From contig ARYC01000191.1 of the NCBI GenBank assembly GCA_000711775.1, positions 1 through 64,000 of the forward strand: a stretch of DNA of 64,000 nt, given 5' to 3'. The notes under the pieces were generated by a model. It was given only the letters and a program-made list of their open reading frames with translations. It was not told the origin of the DNA and ran no database searches. Each line of letters begins with the position of its first letter. The stretch's first letter is position 1. Origin of the DNA: Oxytricha trifallax. Taxonomy: Eukaryota; Ciliophora; Spirotrichea; Sporadotrichida; Oxytrichidae. Positions 11,008 to 22,819 of this stretch are shown one piece after another. A program made the translations under genes and the position numbers.

Positions 11008-13315
11008 ATGTTTCATGGACAAAATTGGATGGTAAACTACTGGGAAGAATCGTTACTAACGACCACCCGAGTGGTTTGTGAAAAGTAATGGAAATAAAAC
11101 AGACAGTGCGTTTCAAGATACAAAGATAAAATGGAAAGAGATAATAACTGACCTAGAACTATGCCTGGAGAGGATCGATTTAAAATGGTTCTTCTACATG
11201 GTAAAAAGGCTAACAAAAAGTCAAAAGACTAAGCACAACCAGTCAAGTGAATTACAATTAATTAGGAAAGACTTGTACCAGGAGAAGAAACAAAGAGTAA
11301 GATAGTAGAGTACTACACCTAACTATATAGAGACAATAGAGAATGCAAGAGCAGAGAAACAAGTAAAAAAAGATGCGAAAATGATTGATGTGCAGTAAAA
11401 GGGCAAATTTTGTGAAGGAAAGGAGATAGAGAGAAGTATAAGAGAATTCAACTTAAATAAAGTCATAGGCTCAGATGGATTCGATGGGAAAATGTTATTT
11501 AAATCGGAAAAGATAACAAAAACAGTGACCAAAAAGATAACATAATAGCTAAACTATGGACAATTACTAGATTATATCAATGAGAAGAGATTGATATTAC
11601 TAAGCAAAGACCATAATATTTTTAAACCGGAGGTTAACAATACCAGGCAAATAGTAATCCATTCTCACTTGAGCAAAACAGTTGAGAAAGTTATAATAAA
11701 TAAGATTAACGAGAGAAATGTGAGCTTTTAAAAACGGGAAATTATCAAAACGGCTTTAAAGAAAACAAAAGCACACATGTGAATTTAATAAGGTTGCTAG
11801 AGCACATAAAATAATCCAGAAGGAAAAGTAAGCAGAGATATGCACATTAGTTGGTAGATCTTTAGTGACTCAGTCTGGAAAGACAAACTATAACAAAATT
11901 TAAGGGAAAGAATAGTGAGTCAAAAAGACGCAAAAGCAGTTAACCTAAATGAAACATTATACAAAGGTAACAAGATTGGGTTTGAAGAAGAGGAGACGTA
12001 ATAAGGAGTAGATCAAGAAAATAGATTATCACCGATGATATTCAATATCTATTTGCAAGGTACACTACACTCATAATATGAGGTAAAGTCATTAATTAAA
12101 CAAGGCAAATTGATAGCATTCACAGATGACATATTGGTGAATGTTAAAGACCCATAACAATTCAAGAGAGTAAAAGAATGTTTCAGAGAGATTGAGATGT
12201 CACATAACCTGAAACTTAATACCAAGAAGACAGTATTTTTAAGTGATACAAAAGGATTTGAGAGAAAGTTCTAGATAGAAGGGATCAAGAAAGTTCAGGA
12301 AACAAAATATCTAGGACTGAAATATATGCTTGAACACACAAAACCTTCTAAAGAACACGTGGAGAGACATTAAAAAGCTGAGAGAATTTTATTAGTGACT
12401 AGCAAAGTCAAGAAATAGCACGCAACACGATTATGATAGCACAAATTATGTCTATAATGATTTACAAATATACCCCTTTAGTAGCAGCATAATTCGTAGA
12501 AATTGAAGAGACAGAAAAAATGGAACTGCAACTAAAGAGAATAGCTTTTAAAACGGCCAAGATACATTCCATATAAATTACTAAGGAATGTAACTCAAAT
12601 GAAAAGAACTAACACTAGTGAAATAATATGAGGCTTAGTTCAAAAGAACTTAAAGAAAATTAATCTGAATATTGAATAGTTTCTAAGGCCAAAAGGAATA
12701 AAAGACTAAATAAACAAAAAATGTGATGAACTACAGAAAAGAAAGAAGATATTCTTAACAAAGTATGTAATGGACACGATGATGACAATAACTCAACGGA
12801 AAACAATAGTGAATTATGGCATGAAAATCATTACTGCAGTGTACACAAGTCTTGGTAGGCGCAAATCATATGATGAGATGTAATCTGCTTAACTAGGCAG
12901 AATAAACAACAAGATTCTCCAAATTATTGAAGGAGAACAGACTATTTGACATATAAAGTCATATAAAAATAGAGATCATTACTAATATGATATGGTTAAA
13001 ATCAAAGCATAAGACAGTTAGAAGTTCGGGAGTACTATCAACCAATTAAAAAGCTATTAAGAATGGCTTACGTCAAGAAATAAGGAGCCGACTTTGATGA
13101 AAAAGTATTGAATTTGATTTGATGAGCAAAATGAATATCTAACTAAGAGAGAATCGAAAAATATATAAAGAGAGAGAATCAGAAAGTTATAATTAATTAA
13201 TAATTATAAGAAAATTAAATGGCAAATTAAAGTAACAAAGGAGATATGGAACAATCAAAATTCAGTAGACAACAGAGCAACTGGAAGAGTGGGAAATGGA
13301 GAGAAAGGTAGATGA
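11008..13315 (+). pseudogene. LINE ORF2, reverse transcriptase part
   Basis: Continues the endonuclease frame after the nested element. RT landmarks in order: KVIGSDGFDGKML, a TRQIVIHSHLSKTVEKVI segment, GVDQENRLSPMIFNIYLQG, and LIAFTDDILV (the YADD box with both Asp retained), then LNTKKTVFL. At least two frameshifts (about 11760 and 12420) break it. TGA codons at about 12946, 13109 and 13115 lie where Trp fits (for example KKY*I*FDEQNEY). The frame overlaps the start of the protease gene. The enzyme would copy element RNA into DNA at the nicked target. It is inactive here. Confidence 0.75.
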
Positions 13316-15434
13316 GGTAACTGGATCAGTATAACAAGAAGAGGGAGTTTTGGTAGAAGGTACAAGAAGTACGATTTGAGCTCAGAGTTAGAAGTAAGGA
13401 TCAAGAGGTACTTGGGTTGATAAGTGGGAAGAGCAGAGAGATTCCTCTAAACAAGCAGATGGGTTTTAAGAGCAAGTTGAAGATTGGAAAATCAAATCCA
13501 AGCAAGAAGGTACATGAGCCCAAGATTCAAAGGGTTGAATTTAACAAGCACGAGGACCGATCAGCATGTGTACAAGGAGATCAGATGAAATTCAAGAAGA
13601 TCATCGACATGACAGAGGTAAGGTACCAAGGGTTTGACAAGAACATCTATGCTAAGAAAGGGTGGACACCGATGGTGACAAGAATGATGACTATTGTCTG
13701 CTGTCCAAGCACAAAAAATAAGCTCGAAAAAGCACTAGTAATATGAAGAGAGATAGGCACAAAAAAGAGAGGAGTTAGAGAAGAAGATCCATGGTCGAAA
13801 TGTTAGATCGAACACCAGAGAGATATTAACTAAGAGTGGAAACACTTAGACCTTTTCCCAAGAAACCACATATTAGAAGAAACAATGGAGACAATCATCA
13901 GACAAATAGAGGAGATTTAACTTAAGGAGCAAATGGTAAAATACTTGACCTTACCACCAGTGGTCCTGAAGGACAATTGAATAAATATGTTGGAGAAGAG
14001 CATTGGAGAATCAAATTTGAAAATATAAAACGGTATATACTGGAGAGATATGGAAGATATTAGAGGAGTGATAATACCGAAAAGTTGTCAATGAAATCCA
14101 TCTTTCATTTTCTGATTAAAATTATACATACTCATTTTAAATATTTAAAATTTATAATGATTTTCAAAGTGCGTTACCTACATTATATAAGTAGGTAATG
14201 CGTTACTCATTTTTATAATATAGGTAATGCATTTAAAAAGAATATTAAATTAAACAATCATATTATTAATTAATGCTTATAACATAATTAATTAATGATA
14301 ATATAAATAGTAAATATAACTTAACTAATTATATATGATTTTTGTTATTCGTTAACTCAAGAAAGTTTAATATTTTTTATCAGCTATTGATTTTCTATAT
14401 TATATTTATTTACAATATATTTTTAATTCTATATAGAATTTAGAAATTTATTAGTCTAAAAAGAACATTATTCTTAGCACTGATTTTAAGATATTTTTGT
14501 GGATATAATTAATTTATTGACTTAATTAAGGAATCTACAAAAATACTTTTAAGATATATATAAATCTAAATAGAATTAACAAAAATTAATATGTCAAGAC
14601 TATAATCCTTAATTTGCTAATAATTATTAAATTTTATATAAGAGGTAATAAATTATGAATTAATTATATAAATAAAAGCTGCCTTAACTATGTAAGAAAT
14701 ATTTTTAATAATTATATAATTACGGTCTTTATAATTAATCTGAGCATCAATCTTTGAAGAAACAAATAAGCTAAATTTATATATTCTCAATTATTGAGAT
14801 AGGTTATGTTTCACTGTTTTATTTGCTATTTTCTAGTATTATATATTATGATGTCCAAAGTTACCGTACAATATATTTTCAACTGGAAATTATATCAGGG
14901 AATGCAAAACATTGCAAGAACTGGGTTGTACTAAGGATCGATAGGAAATCGGGAATTATGGAAATCTACGACACGAAAAGAAACATGGGAAGATACGCAG
15001 TATTGCAGAAGCACTTAACCCATTTGAGTGAACTTGAATGTGGGATAAATGGAAATGACTTCAAAGTCAACAAACCTGTGAGCATGACAGAGACGAATCA
15101 AGCAAGGGACCCAGAAGTCTGCGGAGTTCTAGCAACGCTGATTATAAATCACCTGGCCCTGGATCTATAAGGATAACCAGTATTACAAATATTTTCTAAG
15201 AATTGGTTAAATATGTAAAGGTACTACCTCATGTTTAATTTTGAGATTGGATTCACTAAAATGGAGATCGACAGATCTGGGAAAGCCATAAGTGAAGATG
15301 AGGCGATTAGAGAAATGGAGAGGAATAGCGTAATCTGGCAAGTAGCTAATAATGAAATGGGAACAAGATCTTTCTATTACGACCTGAAGATTAATAGATG
15401 GGATGATTTAATCTAAAGGGAACTCCCAAGTTGA
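13246..15434 (+). pseudogene. Ulp1-type (C48) cysteine protease gene, copy A
   Basis: Starts MEQSKFSRQQ at ATG 13246. The Lys-rich N-terminal region contains EFNKHED and CVQGDQ, shared with copy D. The protease part begins at DIRGVIIPKS and continues after removal of 14087-14862 as YRTIYFQLEIISGN. Then come a NWVVLRIDRKSG block (the His-containing block of the family) and PEVCGVLATL, matching the D-C-G catalytic Cys motif. Such proteases cleave SUMO-like modifiers; copies in transposons are known in other eukaryotes. TGA at 13744-13746 and 14005-14007 interrupt the frame. The conserved C-terminal extension may run in another frame to about 15702. It follows the RT and may belong to the same element. 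Confidence 0.65.
14087..14862 (+). other. IES-like insert (776 bp) with pointer AAAGTT
   Basis: Very AT-rich segment between AAAGTT at 14081-14086 and AAAGTT at 14857-14862. Excision with one repeat copy restores the protease frame (IIPKS then YRTIYF). The relic in copy D shows the two sides adjacent (GLIVPYATRENSI), which supports the interruption. It could be a true IES or a small transposon with a 6-bp duplication. Confidence 0.65.
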
Positions 15435-16221
15435 TAATTGTAACGAGAATTCATTGAATGTCAGCGAGATTATCAAGGAAGGATCGGTAGTAGAAGAATA
15501 TCTGTTCCCAAATTAAGCCAAGCCGAACACAGAAATGAAAGAGGACAAGGGGACCAATCTAGGAAACAAAGAGCAAATCTAGAAGGATGAAACTAATGGT
15601 GTACCAAGTGGAATTTACAACGATAAGGAGAGAGAAAGAAATCATAGATTGGCATATATAAATTAAATGAAAAGCAGGGAACTGAAATGTGATTGATCAA
15701 TAAATCTGGTTCATTCGAGTTATTGTACTTGTTGGTCATTTCTTGTAGTATTTATATTTTGCATTTTAATTACCTAAAGTATTTTATTACTATTAAAAAA
15801 TTTTCAATAAAAAGTGGTGAGGGATAGGATGAGGTCTGGATAAAACACTATAATATAAGCTTAATCTTTAAATAATAGGCAATCTTAGATTATTACCTTA
15901 ATTATTTTTTTTAATGAGGCGAATTATTCTCATTTATATCTAGTTATTTTTAATTGAACTCAATAAAAGTGTCATGCTAATTACTCTCTGAAGCTTAAAT
16001 TAATTATAGAGCTTCTTATTTCCAATACCCCTTATATATCAAGAGTCTGCTTACTCTCTTAGCTCTTTCAAGCACTACTTCTCTATTTCAGTAAATGGTT
16101 TACTAAATTCAATTTATTGACTTCGATAGATTTCATTTTATCTGAAAAGAGGGTGATTTAATAATTAATCAGCATCAGATTAAAGCATAATTTATTGAGA
16201 AATATCCACTCAAAAAAATTC
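15435..16221. other. AT-rich stretch
   Basis: Up to about 15702 a frame homologous to the C-terminal tail of protease copy B (EEYLFPNQ versus EGYLFNE) can be seen out of frame. Beyond that there is no coding signal. Confidence 0.4.
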
Positions 16222-16530
16222 ATGAAAAGCATTGAGTACTTCGATTTATACTTATATATATTTTCCTTTTCTAAGCTTGTGGAATTTAAAGTGCGTAATA
16301 TTTCAATAAAAGGGAACTAAACATTTCTTATTCTTAAACTTGAAATGTTTCTTTTATAGAAGCACAAGGGATTTTGTGTTTCTATAATTTACACAATTTA
16401 AAATCTAGAAAATGATTAATTATCATAATCATATTCTAGACTGATTCTTTGTAGCAGGAACATTTCTATCTTCCAAATATCGCCCTGTATTTAAAGGATA
16501 ATACAAAAATTATTAGTAACTATATTTGAT
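16222..16530 (-). CDS. unrecognised minus-strand coding-like segment
   Basis: TGA-free minus-strand frame of about 100 codons with balanced composition (includes KHKIPCASIKETFQVQEQEM). It ends at a TGA at its left side. No start codon or motif is recognised. It could be an MDS or a gene relic. Confidence 0.3.
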
Positions 16531-17524
16531 AAATATAATAATCTTAGCATTTCAGGGCTTAAGTATACCAAATCATATCGATAGATGCTGTACTAATCAT
16601 ATAGCACGTAAATCATCTCTTATACTTTCACTCTACCCAACAATAATCAATATTATGCTTTGATCTTACCATTTAATTCAAATTAATGTTATCCATTCTA
16701 AGCATTAATTTTTCGCTTAATCATAATGTATTGCTATACTAGATATTTTTAATACTTATAAATTAAATTAAATGTTTTATCCCTCTGATAATTCCATATT
16801 TTCATTTTTGTATGTGTGATATAAGTCGCTTAGAGAGGCATTGCTAGCTTTTATATGCATATAGACCTTCTAAGTTTGAGCTTCTTAAGTTGCTTAATAA
16901 TTTATGAGTGAACATTGTCAAGTCTAAGTTAAATTAATTTATAAACATGAGAAGAATGATAAAAGTGAGGATAATATTTGAAGTCAAATAGGGTAATTTC
17001 TATAAATAAAAAGGAGTAATTTAATAAATTTAAAGTAAGTTATTTAAATAAAATTGCTTAATGGAATGACATTAGTCTTTTTTTTGTGTTGAGTTTAGGT
17101 TTTTATATATTGAAATATACATTATTTTTAAGTATTTCTCTGAATTATTAATCAGAAATAAAAGATTAAACTTGATTTTTATTCTATTGTGAATCAACTG
17201 TAGTTGATTGATTTTGACTGGTATTTTTAATGGAAAATTTTTTGTTTTAGTAATATCATTAAAAATGTATTTTAATTTAATTATAATTTTTAATAATATC
17301 TTCGAATAAAATTCTTCAATATTATATTTAGATTTAGTCATTAGTTTTTATTAAATTAACTAACTCGTTTTAAGTTTCAATAGGAAACTCAATCTCTAAA
17401 CCACTGTAAGTTTTTCACCTTATTTTTTAAAATTGGTATCTAGATTCAAAGATAGAAAATTATTGATTTAGTATTGCAAGTTTTATTATTAATTTTAAAC
17501 AATATTTATGATTTATACCATTTT
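16531..17524. other. AT-rich stretch
   Basis: No gene seen. A 89-codon minus-strand frame at 17072-17341 is Ile/Leu/Lys/Asn-rich and looks compositional. Confidence 0.4.
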
Positions 17525-18180
17525 GTGATTTACACTGAAACTCAGTGATTTAAAATATAGAGCAAATTAATGATGTATATTGTTGTAGTCTGGTGGCATT
17601 TAATAACCTGGAGGTTGTTAATAATCTACAGGTGGAGCGTGTTCTTGTGGTTGTTGGAATCCCATGGATGGGGCTGAATACTGTGGCATAGGTTGTTAAT
17701 ATGATGGTGGTTGCTATTGACAATATATACAAACTTAATATATAATAATTAAAAAAGATTTCTACGCATAAATTGTTCCCGCCCAATACTAGTGCCTGTT
17801 GATAGCCATCAGGTGGCATCTGATAGCCTGGTTATAGTGACCCATTTGTTGAGGCATACTCATAGGAGCTACCATTGGAGGCGTCATCCCAATTGGTTGC
17901 TGTTGCATCATTGGCTATTACATCATAGGTTGCTGCATCATCATTTTCTACTTCATCTATATAACAATTACTTGAATGCTTACCCCTACTTGCATCATTA
18001 ATTGCATATCCAAAGGATGCAGCAGTTGCTATTACATTTACAAGTATTTAGTTTGCAATCTAACAATAAAATTGTGAAGATATTTTTTTATAAGACTCTA
18101 TTCTTACGAAACTTGGCATGTTGGCTTGTATTTGTGGCTGATTTGGTGCCGATATCTAACTTCATTGTTAATATAATTTT
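17525..18180 (-). CDS. Gln/Met/Pro-rich protein, C-terminal part
   Basis: The minus strand encodes a low-complexity, prion-like protein. Met/Gln repeats (MMMQQPMMQQPMMQQQPIG) are followed by Pro/Gly/Tyr/Gln repeats (GYQMPPDGYQQ and PPGYQMPPDYNN). Segments are separated by GTAAGC...ATAG (about 17957-17988) and by an AT-rich gap of about 75 nt near 17723-17797, either introns or IESs. One frame change near 17835 is not explained. Repeats like these occur in RNA-binding and scaffold proteins. No folded domain is visible in this part. The GC-rich, repeat-coded segments in AT-rich DNA suggest a somatic gene rather than a transposon. Confidence 0.5.
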
Positions 18181-18639
18181 CTTAAATTATATATTTTTTA
18201 TAAATTTAAATAATTTTTTATTCGTTATTAATAAAGCTGAAGACTTTATGATAGTCATTCTGACATAAGTGAAAAGAATAGGATTTTTTAATAAGATTTA
18301 ATGTTCAAAATGATACTATGTCCTAGTTGTTTATTGCAATAGCATTCTTTTGTTTAGATTAACTTACTAATTCATTTGTAGTGATATCCACATTCATAAA
18401 TTTCAAGATTATATCATTAATCATTAAATAAACTGTTAACACAAAATCTTAAAATAAGAAAAATAGTAAGCATCATTATAATAATATCGTTTTTTAAGTA
18501 AAATTTAAATAGAAGTGGTCTAGGATTGGCAATTAAATAAAAGTTTATTAAATTTTATAATAATAGATAGGTAGAGATAGATAATAAATAAGGTAAGTAG
18601 ATAAATTTAATCAAGCATTGAAAATAAAGACTGATGCAA

Positions 18640-19342
18640 TTTAGGTGTAATTCACTACTAAATCTCCATATCTTTCTGTGCTTCTTCTTCGTCTGGAGCT
18701 AGAGAATCCTATTTGTCATTCCTTGACTACATTTCCTTTCCCCCATGCAGTTTGCTCTCAATTCCCTAGTCGTCTGGAATGGTTGGTATTTTTGCAGGGA
18801 CCAAGCTTTTGACCATCTCTTTGGCTACCTTGCTTGAGTTTGATCTCGGTTTACCTTGCTCGAGTCCACTCATTCGTTGAAGAGGTACCCTTCAATTTCA
18901 ATGATATTACTGTCGCTTTCACTGAATTACCCTTCGTCTTCCTCATCGTGCTGGTCCAGTATAGAGCTCTTGAAGTCTTTCTGGACTAAGTCCTCCCATG
19001 CATCTATTTGGATCAAATTCATCATCACCGTATCTATCTCGTTGTCAATTCTTGACCATAGATTTTGGTTCCTTGTCTCATCGTTGGCTTCCACTTCTGA
19101 GTCTTTAATTGACTTTCCTGATTTCCCAATCTCCATCCTCATGTAACCTATCTCTAGGTTGTAGATTAGGTAGTATCTTTGCATATTCAGCCAGTTGGCA
19201 AATATTTGAAAGATAGGTTCACCGGGGGTTTCATAGACTAGGCGGTTTGCTATTAGAATTGCTAGTAGACCGCAATCTTCTGGGTCATCAGTTTATTGGC
19301 TCCTAATTGATAATGATCTGCTCGTTGGGAAATCTTCACCTC
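18640..19342 (-). pseudogene. Ulp1-type protease gene, copy B (C-terminal part)
   Basis: Minus strand. Entering from the TBE boundary at 19343 it reads TDDPEDCGLLAILIANRL (catalytic D-C-G), then EPIFQIFANWLNMQRYYLIY, MEIGKSGKS and an acidic tail, each matching copy A. The N-terminal half is missing: the TBE#1 terminus at 19343 cuts the gene, so the transposon inserted into it. One TGA and a frameshift occur in the tail (about 18870), after which the charged C-terminus continues to about 18650. Confidence 0.65.
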
Positions 19343-20211
19343 ACCCTAAAACCCTTTCAGTAGTTTGATTGAGTTTTTTATTGATAAAAGTAGACTATTA
19401 GTGCATACTTTATTAGGGTTTAATAGGGTTTATGTAGGGCTTTAATGTTTAAATATTAATAATTTAAGAGATTATATGCGAGGTTTGGGATCAGTTTATG
19501 GCATTGAGTATATAGATTTATTGTTTAAGTTGCGCTATGGATGTGATGAAAATATTGAATTAATCAAATCTATTTTAAATTACTCATCTATAGCAAGACT
19601 GCTGCATAAATCTCTATCAACTGTGAGGTCTCACTGTCTATTAGCATCTAATTTATAGAGATAGCAACTTAATTCTAAGCCTAAGAGACCTTTTAAATTT
19701 TATCAGCATCATATCGAATATCTTATTAATGATAACACTCTTTAATACTTTTATCTGGCCTAGAGAGCTGTAATGTTTTATCGCCAATTTCCTGAGCTTC
19801 ACATATCTGCTTAATCGATAGCTAACATATATAAAAAGAACGGAATATCTTACAAGACAGCCAATCGCATTAAGAGAGTGATTGCCTTTAATGTTCCATT
19901 TTATAAGACTAATTGAAATTATGTATTCGATTAAATTCAGAGGTCTTAAGAGCATAATATAATGTTTATACACGCTGATGAGGCAGTATTTATCTTTAAT
20001 ACTATCATATCAAGGTCTTGGTATAAGAGTTACAGCAACATAGAAGTTTATGATCAAAAGGTTAAGGTATTAACTAATGCAATCCTTGGTGGAATCAGTG
20101 AAGATAATGGCCTCGAGACTTATGTTATCCACCCTTGCTCAATTAAGACCGAATAATACATAAAGTTTTTGTAATAACTCAGAGATAAGTACACGGACTT
20201 AGAGATTATTC
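19343..20211 (+). mobile_element. TBE#1, terminal fragment
   Basis: Starts with a C3TA4C3-like terminus and a ~130-bp terminal sequence nearly identical to both ends of TBE#3. It carries the 5' two-thirds of the transposase gene and stops abruptly at 20211, where TBE#2 begins. It is nearly identical, in inverted orientation, to about 26450-27287 of TBE#3. Confidence 0.75.
19476..20211 (+). pseudogene. TBE 42-kDa transposase, truncated
   Basis: ATG 19476 (MRGLGSVYGIEYID) matches the starts of TBE#2 and TBE#3. An N-terminal DNA-binding region is followed by the first catalytic Asp (FIHADEA) and EQYIKFLQ. The frame is cut before the second Asp by the terminus of TBE#2. An in-frame TGA at 19914-19916 is shared with TBE#3 but not TBE#2. 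TBE transposases belong to the Tc1/mariner superfamily and in Oxytricha are implicated in genome rearrangement. Confidence 0.75.
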
Positions 20212-20348
20212 AAAATCCCAAAACCCCTTAATGAGGTTTATAAGTGCTTTAATTTGTAGTGAATTTGTTAGGGGTTGGGGTTGTTAATAAAATGCGAGAC
20301 TAAAAAATTTTTTTTTTGTTTTTTTTCGGAGTTTGGGTTAGTAATTAA

Positions 20349-21425
20349 ATGCGAGACTAAAATTACAAGCTTTTGGGGTCTATTTATGATGAAGAGTATA
20401 TAGATTTAGTGTTTAAACTGCGATATGGATGTGATATATACAGGGAATAAGTCAAACCAGTACTGAACTATAAGTCTATTGCACTGCTCTTAAAGCGAAG
20501 TCCATCAACTGTTCGATCCCACTGTCTTATAGCAGTATAACTAAAGAAATAATAGCTGAATTCTATGCCTAAGAGGAAGTCAAAGTTTCTATAAAAGCAT
20601 ATTGACTATCTTATTAATGAGAAAACTTTGAAGTATTGGGCTCACTTCTCTCTCGACCAACGAGCTACTATGTTTCACCGCCAGTTCCCTGAGTTGAAGA
20701 TCACTGCTTAGTCTATAGCAAGCATCTATAAAAGAAATGATATCTTTTACAAAGGTGTAAATCGTATCAAGAGAGTGATTGATTTCACTCTGTCATTTTA
20801 CAACAGCAACTTAAATTATATTTATAATAAATGCAGAGCCTAATAGAATAATATCAAGTTTATAAATGCTGACGAGGCTCTGCTTACCTTCAACACTTTT
20901 ATCAAGAAGTCTTGGTATAAGAGGCATAGTAATATAGAAGTTAATTACTAGAAAGTCGAGGTAAAAACAATGGCAATTCTTGAAAGAATTAGTGAGGATA
21001 CTGGTTTAGAAACTTATTTAATTCATCCTCGATCTATTAAGACAGAGCAGTATATAAAGTTTTTAGAACAACTGAGAGAAAAGTACCTTCAATAAGAGAT
21101 AATACTATTCGTTGATAATTTTTCTGTTCATAAGACTAAAGAAACAAGGAAGAGTTATGAACACACATAGAATAACGCCAGTGTTCAACGTATCTAACAG
21201 TCCATAGTTTAATGGAATTGAGTACTACCGGGGAATATTAAAAGGTCATTACAAGAAACTGATGCTTTGCCACTTGATGCATGACCTACCTATCAATTCA
21301 GTTGTCTTTATTATAAGCTCAGCGAAGAGAGTACATAATTAATTAACTTAAAAATGCGCTAAAGAAGGGAGAGTGAACGTATATAAATAAGTTTGCTTTG
21401 TAAATAAGTTAATGAATATGTAAGT
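20349..21425 (+). pseudogene. TBE#2 42-kDa transposase
   Basis: ATG 20349 (MRDQNYKLLGSIYDEEYID), aligned to TBE#1. The DDE core reads FINADEA (Asp 1), ILFVDNFSVHK (Asp 2) and QFNGIEYY (Glu), about 34 residues after Asp 2 once a frameshift near 21160 is allowed for. The frame has no TGA at its 3' end and runs into the convergent 22-kDa gene, so the true end is unclear. The leader is duplicated: the 15-mer around ATGCGAGACTAAAA occurs at about 20288 and 20348. One frameshift makes this copy probably inactive. Confidence 0.8.
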
Positions 21426-22206
21426 CACATTTAAAATTCTTTAGAGTGAGCTGGCTTCTCTTTCTTTTCTTCTACTTCTTGCTTCACTCCTCCTAAGTTT
21501 CTTCTTTTACTGCCAGCTCCAGCATCTATGTTCATTTAATATGGTGGCTAAATATTTGAATAAAGTCTCTTGCTAACTTCATACTTTGTCTGAGACTTTC
21601 GCTCTCTGTAGCTTGCTTTATACCTTCATCAAGAAGATGCCAGTACCAGATTTTTCTAAAGAGTTCAAATACAAATCTTACTTGAAATATAAGGGTGCTT
21701 CTGCAGCTCTGATAACCAGCTCTCACTTATCTTGATCCCTTGTTTGTATTTATCATTTGAAGAGATGCTGTACCTTTTCTTATGATATTCTTGAATAGTT
21801 TCTTTCAAGTAATCATCTTTAATTGTTGCAAGCATGCCAAAGAAATTGTTTTTTTTAAGGTAGTTTATTTGACAACTGCTTTTTAGTAGGCAGGTAAAAC
21901 CTTTGGGTCATTCAAAGCATCATCATATAAGTTAGTCACTGAGATTTCTGGATAGTTTGGAATCTCTACAAACTTTACATCTTAAATTTTCAATGCTTTC
22001 TTTTCTTCGCAGAGTATCGCTCTTAGAAATGATATTTTAGTACCTTCCATCGTTGGCAAGAACAAACCAACTACATAATCAAGATGAGTTACTATGAGTT
22101 CATTACCTTGCTGCACCAGGTAGCGGTGCAAATCCTCCTTGCTTCTAAATCTTTGAATCAATTCTTGTGCTTGCACTCTTTTCATTGCATCATTCATTGA
22201 CTCCAT
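21425..22206 (-). pseudogene. TBE#2 22-kDa protein gene
   Basis: ATG at 22206 (MESMNDAMKRVQAQ) down to TGA 21425-21427. Homologous throughout to the TBE#3 gene at 25293, with shared blocks RSKEDL.RYLVQQG, YPEISVTNLYDDA and YHKKRYSIS. The C-terminus is a MNIDAGAGSKRR-type basic/acidic tail. Frameshifts near 21800 and 21650 break it. The biochemical role of this TBE protein is not known to me. Convergent with the transposase gene. Confidence 0.7.
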
Positions 22207-22409
22207 CTTGTTTACAGATCTAAGAAATGATATTCAAATTTTAGTTTATTGATTTCAATTATATACCTCTGTAATACTTACTATTAAAAATGGGCATCCT
22301 ATAAGAGGTCAACCTCTAAGAAGGATATGGAGAAGAATATGAGAACTAGTTTCAAACTTGAGAGATTGCTATCAATTTCTACTGTTATAGTTCCATATAT
22401 TTAAATTTA

Positions 22410-22600
22410 AATTGGTACGTACTTAATTAGGAGCAGCTCCTAAAATTTTAGCACTTGATTAGGAGCATTAATTATAATTCTAGTACTTAATTAGTAGCAC
22501 CCTAAATTTAATCATAAAGTCACAAAATACCTCCTAAAGCAGTACGTACTTAATTAGATGCACCTCCTAAATTGGTACGTTCTATAATCAACTTATTATT
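22410..22600. repeat. TBE#2 intergenic repeats (CTAATTAAGT motif)
   Basis: Four degenerate copies of an ACTTAATTAG-core motif, three of them followed by AGC/TGC and a CTCC or CCC run (about 22420, 22445, 22480 and 22545), lie between the divergent 22-kDa and 57-kDa genes. The reverse complement motif recurs in TBE#3 at the equivalent place. Possible promoter or transposase-binding sites; inference. Confidence 0.5.
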
Positions 22601-22819
22601 GATAGTAAAAATGGTTACTTCCTCCCCCATATTTAGAACTGGATCGTCTCTTAACACTTATATTTCTTCTCTAATACTCTAAGATCTTCCCTTAAAACTT
22701 GAAAGCTTGCAAAGCTCACACAAAAGCACTCAGTTATAGAGGCAGTTTTTTAATTTTAAATTCAAATTTATATGAACGCTAACATTTTAAGAAAAACAAC
22801 ACCACTTCCATCAAATTAA

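Larger units (their letters stand above)
8156..13315 (+). mobile_element. decayed LINE-type retrotransposon with nested insertion
   Basis: An endonuclease-like segment (8156-9254) and a reverse-transcriptase segment (11008-13315) are separated by a retroposon at 9255-11007. Removing it joins the two in the same frame across the duplicated 12-mer ACCGATTCAACA. Domain order, endonuclease then RT, is that of APE-type non-LTR retrotransposons. Several frameshifts and TGAs show the copy is inactive. The 3' end is uncertain. It may include the protease gene at 13246-15434. Confidence 0.7.

Noticed and set aside
17072..17341. 89-codon minus-strand ORF
   Set aside because: Composition (Ile, Leu, Lys, Asn) is what AT-rich DNA gives by chance; no motif, no GC contrast.
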